Source of the DNA: a virus
IMG/VR virus record: IMGVR_UViG_3300022745_000059
Span: 1-44,583 of that record
DNA length: 44,583 nt
Direction: 5' to 3' (one strand)
Shown here: piece after piece, positions 32,583-39,084 of the stretch
Position numbering within the stretch: position 1 is the first letter of the stretch
How the letters are laid out: every line of letters starts with the position of its first letter
Program-made: the position numbers and the translations under genes
The notes under the pieces: model-generated
Database searches by the model: none
Told to the model about the DNA's origin: nothing
What the model saw: the letters and a program-made list of their open reading frames with translations, nothing else

Positions 32583-34215
32583 AGGGTTTACCGCCGTACA
32601 TGGCGGTGTTTAACCCCTCGTTTTCCAGCGGATTGTACTCCCCACGTCTTGGTGATTGCGTTCTTCCAAACACTTCGCGTTTCGGGCTGTCCATGAGAGC
32701 CAACACCGCTGCGGAGGCGTAGTCAGGCGATCTGCCGATGCGTCGCACGATGTCCTCGCGCCCTTCGACTTGGATCTTCTCCCCGCTCATGTGCCACAAG
32801 GGCGCGCACAGGTCAGCCTTGAGCTTGGCGTCAGGTGGCAAGGCGATGCCGTTGTTGGCCGCTGGGTCGAGCGCCTCGCGCATGTTCCACCAGAGTTGCG
32901 AGCGTTGGTTCATGAAGCCGAGCCGTCCCGACTTGTCCGTCCCGACAGCACGCTCCGACACGTTCACGCCGATCACGTCTTGGTTCGCCTCGCGCAGGAA
33001 GTCGTAGGGGCTCGCGCCAACACCGATCACGTCGAGGTGGATGGGTGATCGGTCCCTGAGCGCCGCAATGACAAGGCCCGCCACCGTCGGGCCGTCCGGT
33101 GTCTCTTTGCCAGGGTAGACCTTGGGCTTGTCGAACCACATGCCATGCCGCGCTTGGAGGATGGTGCTGTCGCGCCCGCCGCGCGCGATGTCAACACCAA
33201 GACTGTCCATGGGCGGCTTGACGGCGTGGTCAACCCACCGCGCCATAGCTGCGTCAACCCATGCCGTCGGGATGACTTGGAAGGCGTCGTCTTGCATGCC
33301 TGCCGAGAAGTCGCCCAGCAACATCTGACTGCGCAGAGGCTCGGGCAGGGACTGCAACACCGACATGTACCCGCTGCCCGCAAGGTAGGGGTTGTCGCTG
33401 ATGCGCGACGGAATGAACGTCCGCCCAAGCGGAGTGATGATCTGCTGGAGCTGGTAGTCGTCGGGGTTGAACTTGTAGACGCGCTTCTCGCCGTCGGGGT
33501 GCATGACGAAGGGGCGAGGGCTGTCAACCCACACGTCTTTGCCGTCGATGGAGGCGCAGTAACAGATCGCTCCCGGCTGTTGGGGGAACTTCGGGTGCTG
33601 CGGATCCAGCCACGGGCCGAAAAACGGAATGACCCACCGGCCTTCAGCCGTGGTTGGCGGATTGAACGTCATGAGGGTTTGACTGCGCTGCCCTTCGCGT
33701 GTCGATCGCACCCACCCCATGAGGAAGCGCACCTGACTTTCAAGGAAGTTGGCCGCCTCGTCGATCACGAGCAAGTCTTTGGGCCGCCCTTGGTGCTTGG
33801 CTTCGTCGCCAGCGTTGGGGACCGAGCCGAATTCGATCTGGACACCGCGCGGCCCAGCGTTGCGCCAGATCTTGTCTGCGCCGTTGTAGCCGTCCCGACT
33901 GCCGGTGATCTCCGTGAGGCGGTCGATGATGCCGGTCAGCTGCGTGGCTTCACGGCGGAAGATCGCCGCCCGATGGTGCGACGTGAGTGTCTTGCCGACC
34001 GCAAGGTCTGTCTTTCCTCCGCCCGCCGCACCGCCGAAGCCGATCACATCGGCGGTTGAGTTGAACGCCATCGTCTGCGGTCCAGGGAGTGGGCGCCAGA
34101 TCGTCTCCTTCACGTCCTGCACGACCAGCAGCTCCAACTCCGCCCGTTCCTCCGGGCTCAGGAACTGCGCCAGCTTTTTGATGTCAGCCGGGGATAGATT
34201 GTTCGGGTTGGTCAC
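32554..34215 (-). CDS. terL: Terminase large subunit (DNA-packaging ATPase/nuclease), 553 residues
   Basis: Walker A GGAAGGGKT lies near residues 61-69 (K68), Walker B is LLVIDEAANF, and the nuclease domain shows SLGVDIARGGRDSTILQ. Further typical blocks are GWVRSTREGQRSQTLMTFNP and the late LCAPLWHMSGEKIQVEG. It cleaves concatemers and pumps DNA into the prohead. I chose GTG 34215 because GGAGAG lies eight bases upstream. The longer in-frame reading to 34509 is antisense-like Arg/His-rich sequence over the previous gene. The GTG overlaps the upstream stop (GTGA), so the two genes are coupled. Confidence 0.95.
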   Translation of the reverse strand: MTNPNNLSPADIKKLAQFLSPEERAELELLVVQDVKETIWRPLPGPQTMAFNSTADVIGFGGAAGGGKTDLAVGKTLTSHHRAAIFRREATQLTGIIDRLTEITGSRDGYNGADKIWRNAGPRGVQIEFGSVPNAGDEAKHQGRPKDLLVIDEAANFLESQVRFLMGWVRSTREGQRSQTLMTFNPPTTAEGRWVIPFFGPWLDPQHPKFPQQPGAICYCASIDGKDVWVDSPRPFVMHPDGEKRVYKFNPDDYQLQQIITPLGRTFIPSRISDNPYLAGSGYMSVLQSLPEPLRSQMLLGDFSAGMQDDAFQVIPTAWVDAAMARWVDHAVKPPMDSLGVDIARGGRDSTILQARHGMWFDKPKVYPGKETPDGPTVAGLVIAALRDRSPIHLDVIGVGASPYDFLREANQDVIGVNVSERAVGTDKSGRLGFMNQRSQLWWNMREALDPAANNGIALPPDAKLKADLCAPLWHMSGEKIQVEGREDIVRRIGRSPDYASAAVLALMDSPKREVFGRTQSPRRGEYNPLENEGLNTAMYGGKPYDHDPYSFV

Positions 34216-34583
34216 AGTGCGTTCTCTCCTGCCTCGATCACCGGCAGGTAACGCTTGTCGTTCCGGTTGAGTCGGGCGTAGATGTAAAGGGGTGAGGGGT
34301 CGAGGTTCTTCAACCACGGCGCATTGTGGCGTGCAACGGCTTGGACGAGAGTGTCGTTGTTCAACTTGTCGCGCAGGACGAAGGTGTGCCGTTCCTGCCC
34401 AGCACATCGCCCGCTGGGGCTCGTTGTGATGGTGTGGCTGATGACCTCGAAGAGAGTGAGTCTTACCCCCGTGGTGTTCGTCCGGGTGAAGGCCCGCTCC
34501 TTCGTCCACGGCGTTTTGCGTCGCCGGTCGCCCGTCTCGAAGGCGTATCGCTTGCGAGGTTTTGGGGTGTCATTGGTTTGCAT
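34212..34583 (-). CDS. Hypothetical protein between small and large terminase, 123 residues
   Basis: ATG 34583 is preferred over a TTG at 34604; neither has a clear ribosome-binding site. The product is basic (NDTPKPRKRYAFETGDRRRK, TPWTKERAFTRTN), then beta-like (GVRLTLFEVISHTITTSPSG), with a C-terminal NLDPSPLYIYARLNRNDKRY. It may bind nucleic acid. It overlaps the large-terminase start by four bases (GTGA) and lies in the packaging cluster. No family is recognised. Confidence 0.6.
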   Translation of the reverse strand: MQTNDTPKPRKRYAFETGDRRRKTPWTKERAFTRTNTTGVRLTLFEVISHTITTSPSGRCAGQERHTFVLRDKLNNDTLVQAVARHNAPWLKNLDPSPLYIYARLNRNDKRYLPVIEAGENAL

Positions 34584-34828
34584 GTCGCTGTTGGCGTGTA
34601 GCAATTGGTATTGAGCTAAAAATCAAAAAATAAAATTTTGTCCGACGGTAGGCCCCCACCGGGCGCGAGGTCTGCTGTGGGGCCCCCACCCCCACCCTGT
34701 CGGCGTTTGAGAAGAGACCCCTCCGGCTGTAGGGTGAGGCCGATGGGGCGGAATCGGAGGGCTGGCCGCCCCTCGAAACGCGCCAAAAGCTACTCACGAT
34801 AATGAAGGGTTATCGTGAGTAAACAGGG
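34584..34828 (-). other. Gap between small terminase and next gene: A/T-rich patch, G/C-rich patches and a 12-bp inverted repeat
   Basis: No gene is convincing here. The gap holds an A/T-rich stretch (34618-34638), G/C-rich tracts such as ggcccccacc, and a perfect 12-bp inverted repeat at its right end. Confidence 0.6.
34791..34821 (-). repeat. 12-bp perfect inverted repeat after small terminase
   Basis: TACTCACGATAA (34791-34802) is the exact reverse complement of TTATCGTGAGTA (34810-34821), with a 7-base loop. It starts eight bases downstream of the small-terminase stop on the leftward transcript. Only a short GCTTTTGG follows, so it could be a terminator, an attenuator or a packaging (pac/cos) recognition site. 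Confidence 0.7.
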
Positions 34829-35350
34829 TTAGACGATGCTGGACGCGTCGTCAACCACCACCACATCGACCGCTTGCACATCGACCACATCTCGCCGCGT
34901 TGCTGCGTCACCAGGGAGCATAAGTGCCCGCTTATGTGCCACTTCCAACAGCTGCACGATGCGCGCCGCGCGTGCGCCCTCGTCCAATTGCACAGGCTCG
35001 CCCCCGCTTGTGATGTCCACCCGTGAGCCGTAGCGCGCTGGATCAGCCGCACGCAGCGCCAGCGCCAGCAATTGATCCGAGTAATCCCGCACCGTGCCCA
35101 CCAGCCGCCCCTGTTGGTACACCGGACGCTCGACACCCTCGACAGCGCGCCGTAGGCACTCATCCTCAAGGATGTCCACACGTAGCCTTAGCGCGTCATC
35201 CCACGCCTGCGCAAACTGTTTGTGTGATGTCCGCCAGTGGCTGGCAGTCTTGAGCGACACACCCGCAGCAATACACGCAAGCCGAAGCCGCCCGGTCTCC
35301 GCAAGTGTATCAATCAGTACAGCGGCCCTAGATTGATCGAAAACAGCCAT
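34829..35350 (-). CDS. terS: Terminase small subunit, 173 residues
   Basis: The start at 35350 (MAVFDQSRAAVLIDTLAETG) leads into a helix-turn-helix (LACIAAGVSLKTASHWRTSH), then QAWDDALRLRVDILEDECLR, RAVEGVERPVYQQGRLVGTV and RDYSDQLLALALRAADPARY. This series is the small-terminase signature of BPP-1-like and many other phages ('LE.EA.rRA..G...PV..G.....vr.YSd.Ll'). It recognises the packaging site and recruits TerL. It is the first gene of the structural block, after a sigma70-like promoter at 35414-35442. An in-frame ATG at 35380 would add ten atypical residues. Confidence 0.88.
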   Translation of the reverse strand: MAVFDQSRAAVLIDTLAETGRLRLACIAAGVSLKTASHWRTSHKQFAQAWDDALRLRVDILEDECLRRAVEGVERPVYQQGRLVGTVRDYSDQLLALALRAADPARYGSRVDITSGGEPVQLDEGARAARIVQLLEVAHKRALMLPGDAATRRDVVDVQAVDVVVVDDASSIV

Positions 35351-35393
35351 AAACAGCCCATAAATGCAAGATTCATGCATTCTGGGGCCAAAA

Positions 35394-35443
35394 GTTAAAG
35401 AGACGTTAACCTTTTATAAATGTTTTGTTTAACTTTTGTTAAG
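35394..35443. promoter_or_regulatory. Late (structural) promoter, leftward, with GTTAA-box cluster
   Basis: On the minus strand, -35 TTAACA (35442-35437), a 17-base spacer, and -10 TTATAA (35419-35414) make a good sigma70-type promoter about 64 bases before the terS start. Four related boxes lie around it: GTTAA at 35394, GTTAAC at 35405, GTTTAAC at 35427 and GTTAAG at 35438. These are likely operators for a repressor or activator. No experiment supports this; it is read from the sequence. Confidence 0.6.
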
Positions 35444-35493
35444 GTTTTTAGCGCGATTTCCGCCACGGTTACAATTAAATTTACGCGCATTGC

Positions 35494-35521
35494 TTGCGTG
35501 CTCCGTACCAATTGATATACA
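35494..35521 (+). promoter_or_regulatory. Early rightward promoter
   Basis: -35 TTGCGT (35494-35499), 16-base spacer, -10 TATACA (35516-35521) within TTGATATACAG. The same -10 context occurs at 44285-44295 in front of the other rightward block, so both early units probably use the same host RNA polymerase signal. Confidence 0.65.
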
Positions 35522-35528
35522 GTTGAGA

Positions 35529-35559
35529 CATCGCAGAAATGCAAACGTTCTTTAACAAC
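35529..35559 (+). promoter_or_regulatory. Leader with boxA-like antitermination element
   Basis: The leader starts CATCGCAGAAATGCAAACG and continues to GTTCTTTAACA (35547-35557). It matches 44303-44333 in 27 of 31 positions. GYTCTTTAACA is the boxA of rRNA operons, bound by NusB-S10 to allow polymerase to read through terminators. A small hairpin (CCCGG/CCGGG, 35582-35597) and an intrinsic terminator follow. Confidence 0.65.
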
Positions 35560-35607
35560 TCAGGCCGACGGGCAGAAACGCCCCGGATCGCACCGGGTCA
35601 AAAAATC

Positions 35608-35640
35608 CAAGGGGTGGAAACGCTCGCCCCTTGTCTTTTT
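35608..35640 (+). terminator. Intrinsic terminator in the leader of the first early gene
   Basis: CAAGGGG (35608-35614) pairs with CCCCTTG (35627-35633), followed by TCTTTTT. It lies between the boxA and the first gene (ATG 35674), an attenuator arrangement: transcripts would stop here unless antitermination or another control lets them pass. Confidence 0.75.
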
Positions 35641-35669
35641 GATCTGACCGACACACTCAAAGGAGAGAC
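35638..35669 (+). repeat. 32-bp direct repeat, copy 1 (translation-start cassette)
   Basis: The 32-base sequence (core gatctgaccgacacactcaa, then aggagagac) is repeated exactly at 36077-36108. It carries the ribosome-binding site (AGGAGAG) of the gene at 35674. TTTGA and TCAAA inside it are inverted and might pair around the site. Confidence 0.95.
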
Positions 35670-35673
35670 TGAA

Positions 35674-36081
35674 ATGAGCGAGACCAACCTGAGCAAGACC
35701 AACTTCGCCGACCGCGCCCGTGCGGCCAATGACGCCGCCGTCGCGGCTTGGAACGCCGCAGAGACAGCGGCTTTCTTTGCGCGCCGTAAGCGCGCACTCT
35801 GCGCGCCTCTAAGCAACAAGGAGCGCTGCGACGCGCAGCGGCGTAATTGCAGCCACGGAGAGCCCTTCATTATTAAGGGGGGGTTCCAGGTGTCCGTGAG
35901 GGTGGCTTTCTTTGACCGTCGTGGGGCATTTGTCCGTACTGAGCAGTCTGATGATTGCACCTGGGAGGGGGATGCACCGTCAAAAGTGATCACCGCTCGG
36001 CGCGGGGACGCATTCGCACGGATAGAGACCGTGCGGTATGGCAACGGGGGCAGGGTCTACGTGCGCGTGGTGTCTCTTTGA
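35674..36081 (+). CDS. Hypothetical early protein with pentapeptide-like start, 135 residues
   Basis: ATG 35674 follows AGGAGAG. The first codons read SETNL SKTNF, like two pentapeptide units, and at the DNA level they resemble the agcgaggccaacctg repeat. The middle is Ala/Arg-rich with cysteines (AFFARRKRALCAPLSNKERC and DAQRRNCSHGE), then a beta-like part (VSVRVAFFDRRGAFVRTEQS). It is probably a small host-takeover protein made early, but no function is shown. An upstream in-frame ATG at 35539 would start inside the boxA leader and is rejected. Confidence 0.72.
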   Translation: MSETNLSKTNFADRARAANDAAVAAWNAAETAAFFARRKRALCAPLSNKERCDAQRRNCSHGEPFIIKGGFQVSVRVAFFDRRGAFVRTEQSDDCTWEGDAPSKVITARRGDAFARIETVRYGNGGRVYVRVVSL

Positions 36082-36108
36082 TCTGACCGACACACTCAAA
36101 GGAGAGAC
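36077..36108 (+). repeat. 32-bp direct repeat, copy 2
   Basis: Exact copy of 35638-35669, directly upstream of ATG 36112. It gives this gene the same ribosome-binding site and leader as the first gene of the block. A few further upstream bases (tgtct) also match, with one mismatch. Confidence 0.95.
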
Positions 36109-36111
36109 ACC

Positions 36112-36513
36112 ATGAAAACCTTGACCAAACGTCAACGTAAGATTTTCCCCTCCCACATCGACCCTTATCTTCTTTCTAAGAAGGTGGTTCTGCTTGGACT
36201 CTTTGCGGCCCAAGCCCCCGAACTCGACTACAGAGACTACGGGGACATAAAGACCTACCGCGCCGATAGTCGGCGCATCTCTAACGATCTGATAAAGGTC
36301 CGATATCTGCTACACGACGCCCTGAATGCGGGTGTCACTGATGCTGATGTCGAGCAAGCTGTACAGGGTTCCCGCCTTGGTTTTGCCACCGCCAACGGCG
36401 CCCTGTACATCGACTTCACCCCCGGCCAATATTGGCCGACTGAGTACCGCATGGCTGTAGTGCGTGCTCTTGTCCGTGCCGTGGCAGCAGCCGATCAGCG
36501 CCACGCCCTATAA
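36112..36513 (+). CDS. Hypothetical early protein, 133 residues
   Basis: ATG 36112 follows AGGAGAG in the repeated cassette. The product is basic at the start ([20 protein letters not shown]), then mixed ([20 protein letters not shown] and [20 protein letters not shown]), with [20 protein letters not shown] near the end. I recognise no domain. It is a typical small early phage protein, just before a CCCCAA repeat and the RadC-like gene. Confidence 0.7.
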   Translation: MKTLTKRQRKIFPSHIDPYLLSKKVVLLGLFAAQAPELDYRDYGDIKTYRADSRRISNDLIKVRYLLHDALNAGVTDADVEQAVQGSRLGFATANGALYIDFTPGQYWPTEYRMAVVRALVRAVAAADQRHAL

Positions 36514-36514
36514 G

Positions 36515-36547
36515 CCCCAACCCCAACCCCAACCCCAACCCCAACCC
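36515..36547 (+). repeat. CCCCAA tandem repeat (5 copies), potential G-quadruplex on the other strand
   Basis: Five copies of CCCCAA plus a final CCC lie between a stop codon and the ribosome-binding site of the RadC-like gene. The complement (TTGGGG)n can form a G-quadruplex in the DNA template strand. Confidence 0.9.
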
Positions 36548-36559
36548 ACGGAGAGAATC

Positions 36560-37060
36560 ATGCTGAAAGAAGAGACACGCGCCGCGTACAGCGCCCCCAA
36601 AAAAGCCCCCGATCGCATCAAAGAAGATAGGGTTATCGCCCGTGCCTTGGCGATCCTTGAAGCCCGGTTCAGGGATCCGGAGGCCTTCACGGTCTTTGAC
36701 TCACCCAGCGCCGTGCGTCAGTACGTGCGCTTGCACTTGAGCGGGCTGGAGCACGAGGTCTTCGGTGTGCTGTTCCTTGACGCACAACACCGGTTAATTG
36801 CGTTCGAGGAAATGTTCAGGGGCACGCTTACACAGACCAGCGTTTACCCCCGCGAGGTTGTGAAGGCCGCCCTGCGACACAACGCGGCAGCGGTGATCCT
36901 GACCCATAACCACCCGTCAGGCAGCGCCGAGCCGTCACGCGCTGACGAGATGTTGACCCAGCAGCTACAGAAAACGCTGACCTTGATCGACGTCAGCGTT
37001 TTGGATCACCTCGTTGTGGGTCGCACGGTCACATCGTTCGCCGAGCGAGGGCTTCTATGA
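36560..37060 (+). CDS. radC: RadC-like JAMM/MPN domain protein, 166 residues
   Basis: The protein has the RadC/JAMM signature. [20 protein letters not shown], then [20 protein letters not shown] and [16 protein letters not shown] carry the H-x-H (H116, H118) and D129 of the metal site, with S120. E64 or E66 may be the catalytic glutamate. RadC-like proteins occur widely in phages and mobile elements. Their activity (metallo-peptidase-like or nucleic-acid-related) is unclear, and the old 'DNA repair' name is not proven. I chose ATG 36560; GGAGAG lies at 36550-36555. The stop overlaps the next ATG (ATGATG). Confidence 0.88.
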   Translation: MLKEETRAAYSAPKKAPDRIKEDRVIARALAILEARFRDPEAFTVFDSPSAVRQYVRLHLSGLEHEVFGVLFLDAQHRLIAFEEMFRGTLTQTSVYPREVVKAALRHNAAAVILTHNHPSGSAEPSRADEMLTQQLQKTLTLIDVSVLDHLVVGRTVTSFAERGLL

Positions 37061-37467
37061 TGGACCGCTTCACCGTCACCCCGCCGCCCGCCGTGGCTTT
37101 GCTGCGCCCACTTCAGCGCACGTACTCGCTCCACGCGGAGAGCCACGCCGAAGCCGTGCGCATCATCGCCGAGCGTCTGGGCTACCCGCTGGACGACACC
37201 GAGGCTTTAAGTCGGTGGCACTGCCGCAAGAGTGGCACGGTCACACCCAAGCCCAAAAAGACCCCCATCACCGACAGACTCCCTTCGGGGGGTGCCCGCC
37301 GAGATGTCGTGTGGGTGCGCGCAGCGTTTCGCAAATACTGGCGCAACGAGTACGCAGGCCCGCACTATGACAAGTGCGCCAAGGCCCAGGCCTTCTCGTT
37401 CTTCGTTGGTTCGCTGCACCGTCAGCGGATCATCTCCAAAAAAGTGGCCAATAACGCCACCCTCTAA
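37057..37467 (+). CDS. Hypothetical protein, 136 residues
   Basis: ATG 37057 overlaps the RadC-like stop. The product is basic ([20 protein letters not shown], then [20 protein letters not shown]) with helical segments and a C-terminal [20 protein letters not shown]. It is likely a nucleic-acid- or protein-binding accessory; no family is recognised. Its overlap with the RadC-like gene suggests the two act or are expressed together. Confidence 0.68.
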   Translation: MMDRFTVTPPPAVALLRPLQRTYSLHAESHAEAVRIIAERLGYPLDDTEALSRWHCRKSGTVTPKPKKTPITDRLPSGGARRDVVWVRAAFRKYWRNEYAGPHYDKCAKAQAFSFFVGSLHRQRIISKKVANNATL

Positions 37468-37483
37468 CCCCCAAGGAAAAATC

Positions 37484-37957
37484 ATGTCTAAAAATCTGTC
37501 TTTCACCGCCGCCGCCGTGCGTGAGTCCCGCAATCACGTGGCCCTTTACGGCCATCGTGGTGCGTGGGTTGTCTCGTCCCCGTACCATGTCGAGATCCTG
37601 AGCGGTCCCCGCATCGAACACCAAGCCCGAGACTATCAGCAGGCCGTGCTATGGCGCACCCGTGCCCGCGCTGAGGTGGCGCTGTATCTGATGGGCAAAG
37701 GGGACAACGACGCCTGTTTATCGATTCAGGACATGCACGGCGGTACGGTGGCCGACATGGTGCGGGCTGCACTACCCGCCCCGCTCTACCGCATCAGCAA
37801 CGTGCGCAAAGTGATTCTAAACGGTCGCCCCCGCGTGGCTTTTGATCTGTACGAACGCGGTGGTCAGGACAACGCCTACATCTTCACCGGGTCTTTTACT
37901 GCCCCAGCAGGCACCCCGAAGGCGCGACTAATCGACTTTACACGCGATAGCGAGTGA
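37484..37957 (+). CDS. Hypothetical protein, 157 residues
   Basis: I chose ATG 37484 (AAGGAAAA upstream); the longer in-frame reading from 37232 runs inside the previous gene. The product reads MSKNLSFTAAAVRESRNHVA, then VLWRTRARAEVALYLMGKGD and PLYRISNVRKVILNGRPRVA, with beta-like YIFTGSFTAPAGTPKARLID near the end. No domain is recognised. It ends the tightly packed early cluster; two hairpins follow. Confidence 0.68.
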   Translation: MSKNLSFTAAAVRESRNHVALYGHRGAWVVSSPYHVEILSGPRIEHQARDYQQAVLWRTRARAEVALYLMGKGDNDACLSIQDMHGGTVADMVRAALPAPLYRISNVRKVILNGRPRVAFDLYERGGQDNAYIFTGSFTAPAGTPKARLIDFTRDSE

Positions 37958-37966
37958 TGCACCCAC

Positions 37967-38030
37967 CCGCAGCACGCCCCCATGCTGCGGTTTCTCGAAA
38001 AATAACCCCCTGATTTTCGGGGGGTTCGTT
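37967..38030 (+). terminator. Two hairpins, likely intrinsic terminators
   Basis: CCGCAGCA/TGCTGCGG (37967-37974/37983-37990) is followed by TTTCTC. AACCCCC/GGGGGTT (38004-38010/38020-38026) is followed by CGTTGTT. Together they probably stop most transcription after the 157-residue gene, before the next small gene at 38089. Confidence 0.65.
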
Positions 38031-38088
38031 GTTCTGCCCTCGTCTGGCGACGCCAAGCCGGACAGGTAAGACCTAGAGGATTTACAAG

Positions 38089-38346
38089 ATGGACACCCAA
38101 AAACCGGCCTACACCGTGCCCGTTGAGGCGTTGAAACTGCAAAAGCGTGCCCTTCAGGCCTTCAAGGCCCTCCCGACGGCGAACGCAGGAGAACGCGGAG
38201 AGGCTCGCGCCTTGCTGCGCGTCATCGGCGCGTGTCTTGCTGAAGATTTCCCGTTCTGGACCGTCACGCCTGACGACGTGCGCCATACCGTCACCGAACA
38301 TTCAGCCGTGGAGGTCGCAGGGTTGACGCAGTGCAGGACACCCTAG
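38089..38346 (+). CDS. Hypothetical protein, 85 residues
   Basis: ATG 38089 follows a weak site (AGAGGA at 38072-38077, 11 bases away). The product is alpha-helical (MDTQKPAYTVPVEALKLQKR, then RALQAFKALPTANAGERGEA), with EDFPFWTVTPDDVRHTVTEH late. No family is recognised. It is the last sizeable gene of the early block; its end overlaps a 30-codon ORF. Confidence 0.58.
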   Translation: MDTQKPAYTVPVEALKLQKRALQAFKALPTANAGERGEARALLRVIGACLAEDFPFWTVTPDDVRHTVTEHSAVEVAGLTQCRTP

Positions 38347-38423
38347 ATACCCTTCTACGCGTTGCGCAGCGCGCCAAGTGGCGAACATACAGAGAGTTGA
38401 TAAAGGCCCGGCAGGGCACCTAA
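38331..38423 (+). CDS. Possible small protein, 30 residues
   Basis: GTG 38331 is in a different frame from the preceding gene and overlaps its stop by 16 bases. The peptide (VQDTLDTLLRVAQRAKWRTY, then RELIKARQGT) is amphipathic and basic. The ribosome-binding site is weak (aggg at 38319-38322). It is included because coding character and overlap are plausible. Confidence 0.35.
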   Translation: MQDTLDTLLRVAQRAKWRTYRELIKARQGT

Positions 38424-38491
38424 TCGGCCCTTGGCTGGCTTTTCAGCCTCAGACCCTCATCACCCTACATGCAAAGCCCACAAAGCGCCCC

Positions 38492-38517
38492 AAGGCCCGC
38501 CATCGTGCGGGCCTTTT
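38492..38517 (+). terminator. Intrinsic terminator ending the rightward early block
   Basis: AAGGCCCGC (38492-38500) pairs with GCGGGCCTT (38507-38515), loop CATCGT, followed by TTG. It is nine base pairs long with a T-tract on the rightward strand. A weaker hairpin (GGCTG/CAGCC at 38432-38447) lies before it. Confidence 0.85.
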
Positions 38518-39032
38518 GCGTTCCCGCTCGCATAGAGCCGTTGTCCGCCGTGGGTGTTGCGCTGTCGCCTCTGCGGAGGACGTCGCAGACCCGCGAGGGG
38601 TGCCCAGGCCTTACCCCCGACAAGCCACGTGAGCGCAAGAGGCTGAACCGCCGACGGCTCGCCCTTACCCCCGAAGTCCCGACTGCCACGGACACCGCCA
38701 AGGTGCGAACCGCCGACCCTATCCGCCGTGCCGTCGAGGTGCGACCTTGCTACCCGTCGAGGGGCGCCCGGCGAAGGCCCAAAAACCAGTGGTGCTCATG
38801 TTCCTCATCTTTTCTCTCTCTTGCTGTACAGAATTAGAAGAGAAGAGAAAAGAGAAAAGAAGAGAACAAAAAATAAGGGAGAGAGTAGGAAATAGATGAT
38901 ACTTGAGGAACATGAGGAGCATGAGGAGCACGGAACCCCGCCTGACCACGGCGATTCCGGCCAAAAAACGCCGAAATCCGCCAAGACGGACAATTCCGGC
39001 AAAAACAGCCGAAAACGAATTGGCGTAAAAAA
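38518..39032. other. Long non-coding region with purine/pyrimidine tracts and a 13-bp inverted repeat (origin-like)
   Basis: Over 500 bases carry no convincing gene on either strand. CTCATGTTCCTCA (38795-38807) is the exact inverse of TGAGGAACATGAG (38904-38916). Between them lie a pyrimidine tract (38808-38822) and a long purine-rich stretch (38832-38890) with gagaagagaaaagagaaaag. ATGAGGAGC is repeated at 38912 and 38921. Further on, attccggc followed by an A-run occurs twice (38952-38966, 38993-39006). Such a region between converging operons could be a replication origin or a structured signal; I see no proof. Confidence 0.5.
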
Positions 39033-39055
39033 AGGCCGACTCAGCGAATCGGCCT
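39026..39055 (-). terminator. Intrinsic terminator for the leftward primase operon
   Basis: On the minus strand, AGGCCGA (39055-39049) pairs with TCGGCCT (39039-39033), followed by TTTTTT. It lies 30 bases after the stop of the primase/helicase gene. Confidence 0.88.
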
Positions 39056-39084
39056 AAAAACGTCCAAGTCGTGGGGCACAACTT

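Noticed and set aside
34570-34797. Leftward 75-codon frame in the terS-terL gap
   Set aside because: No ribosome-binding site, non-family composition, and part of it overlaps the start of the gene at 34583. The region is better read as non-coding.
38378-38632. Rightward open frame of 84 codons across the terminator
   Set aside because: It would run through the strong terminator at 38492-38517, and its composition is random-looking (Arg/His/Pro-rich).
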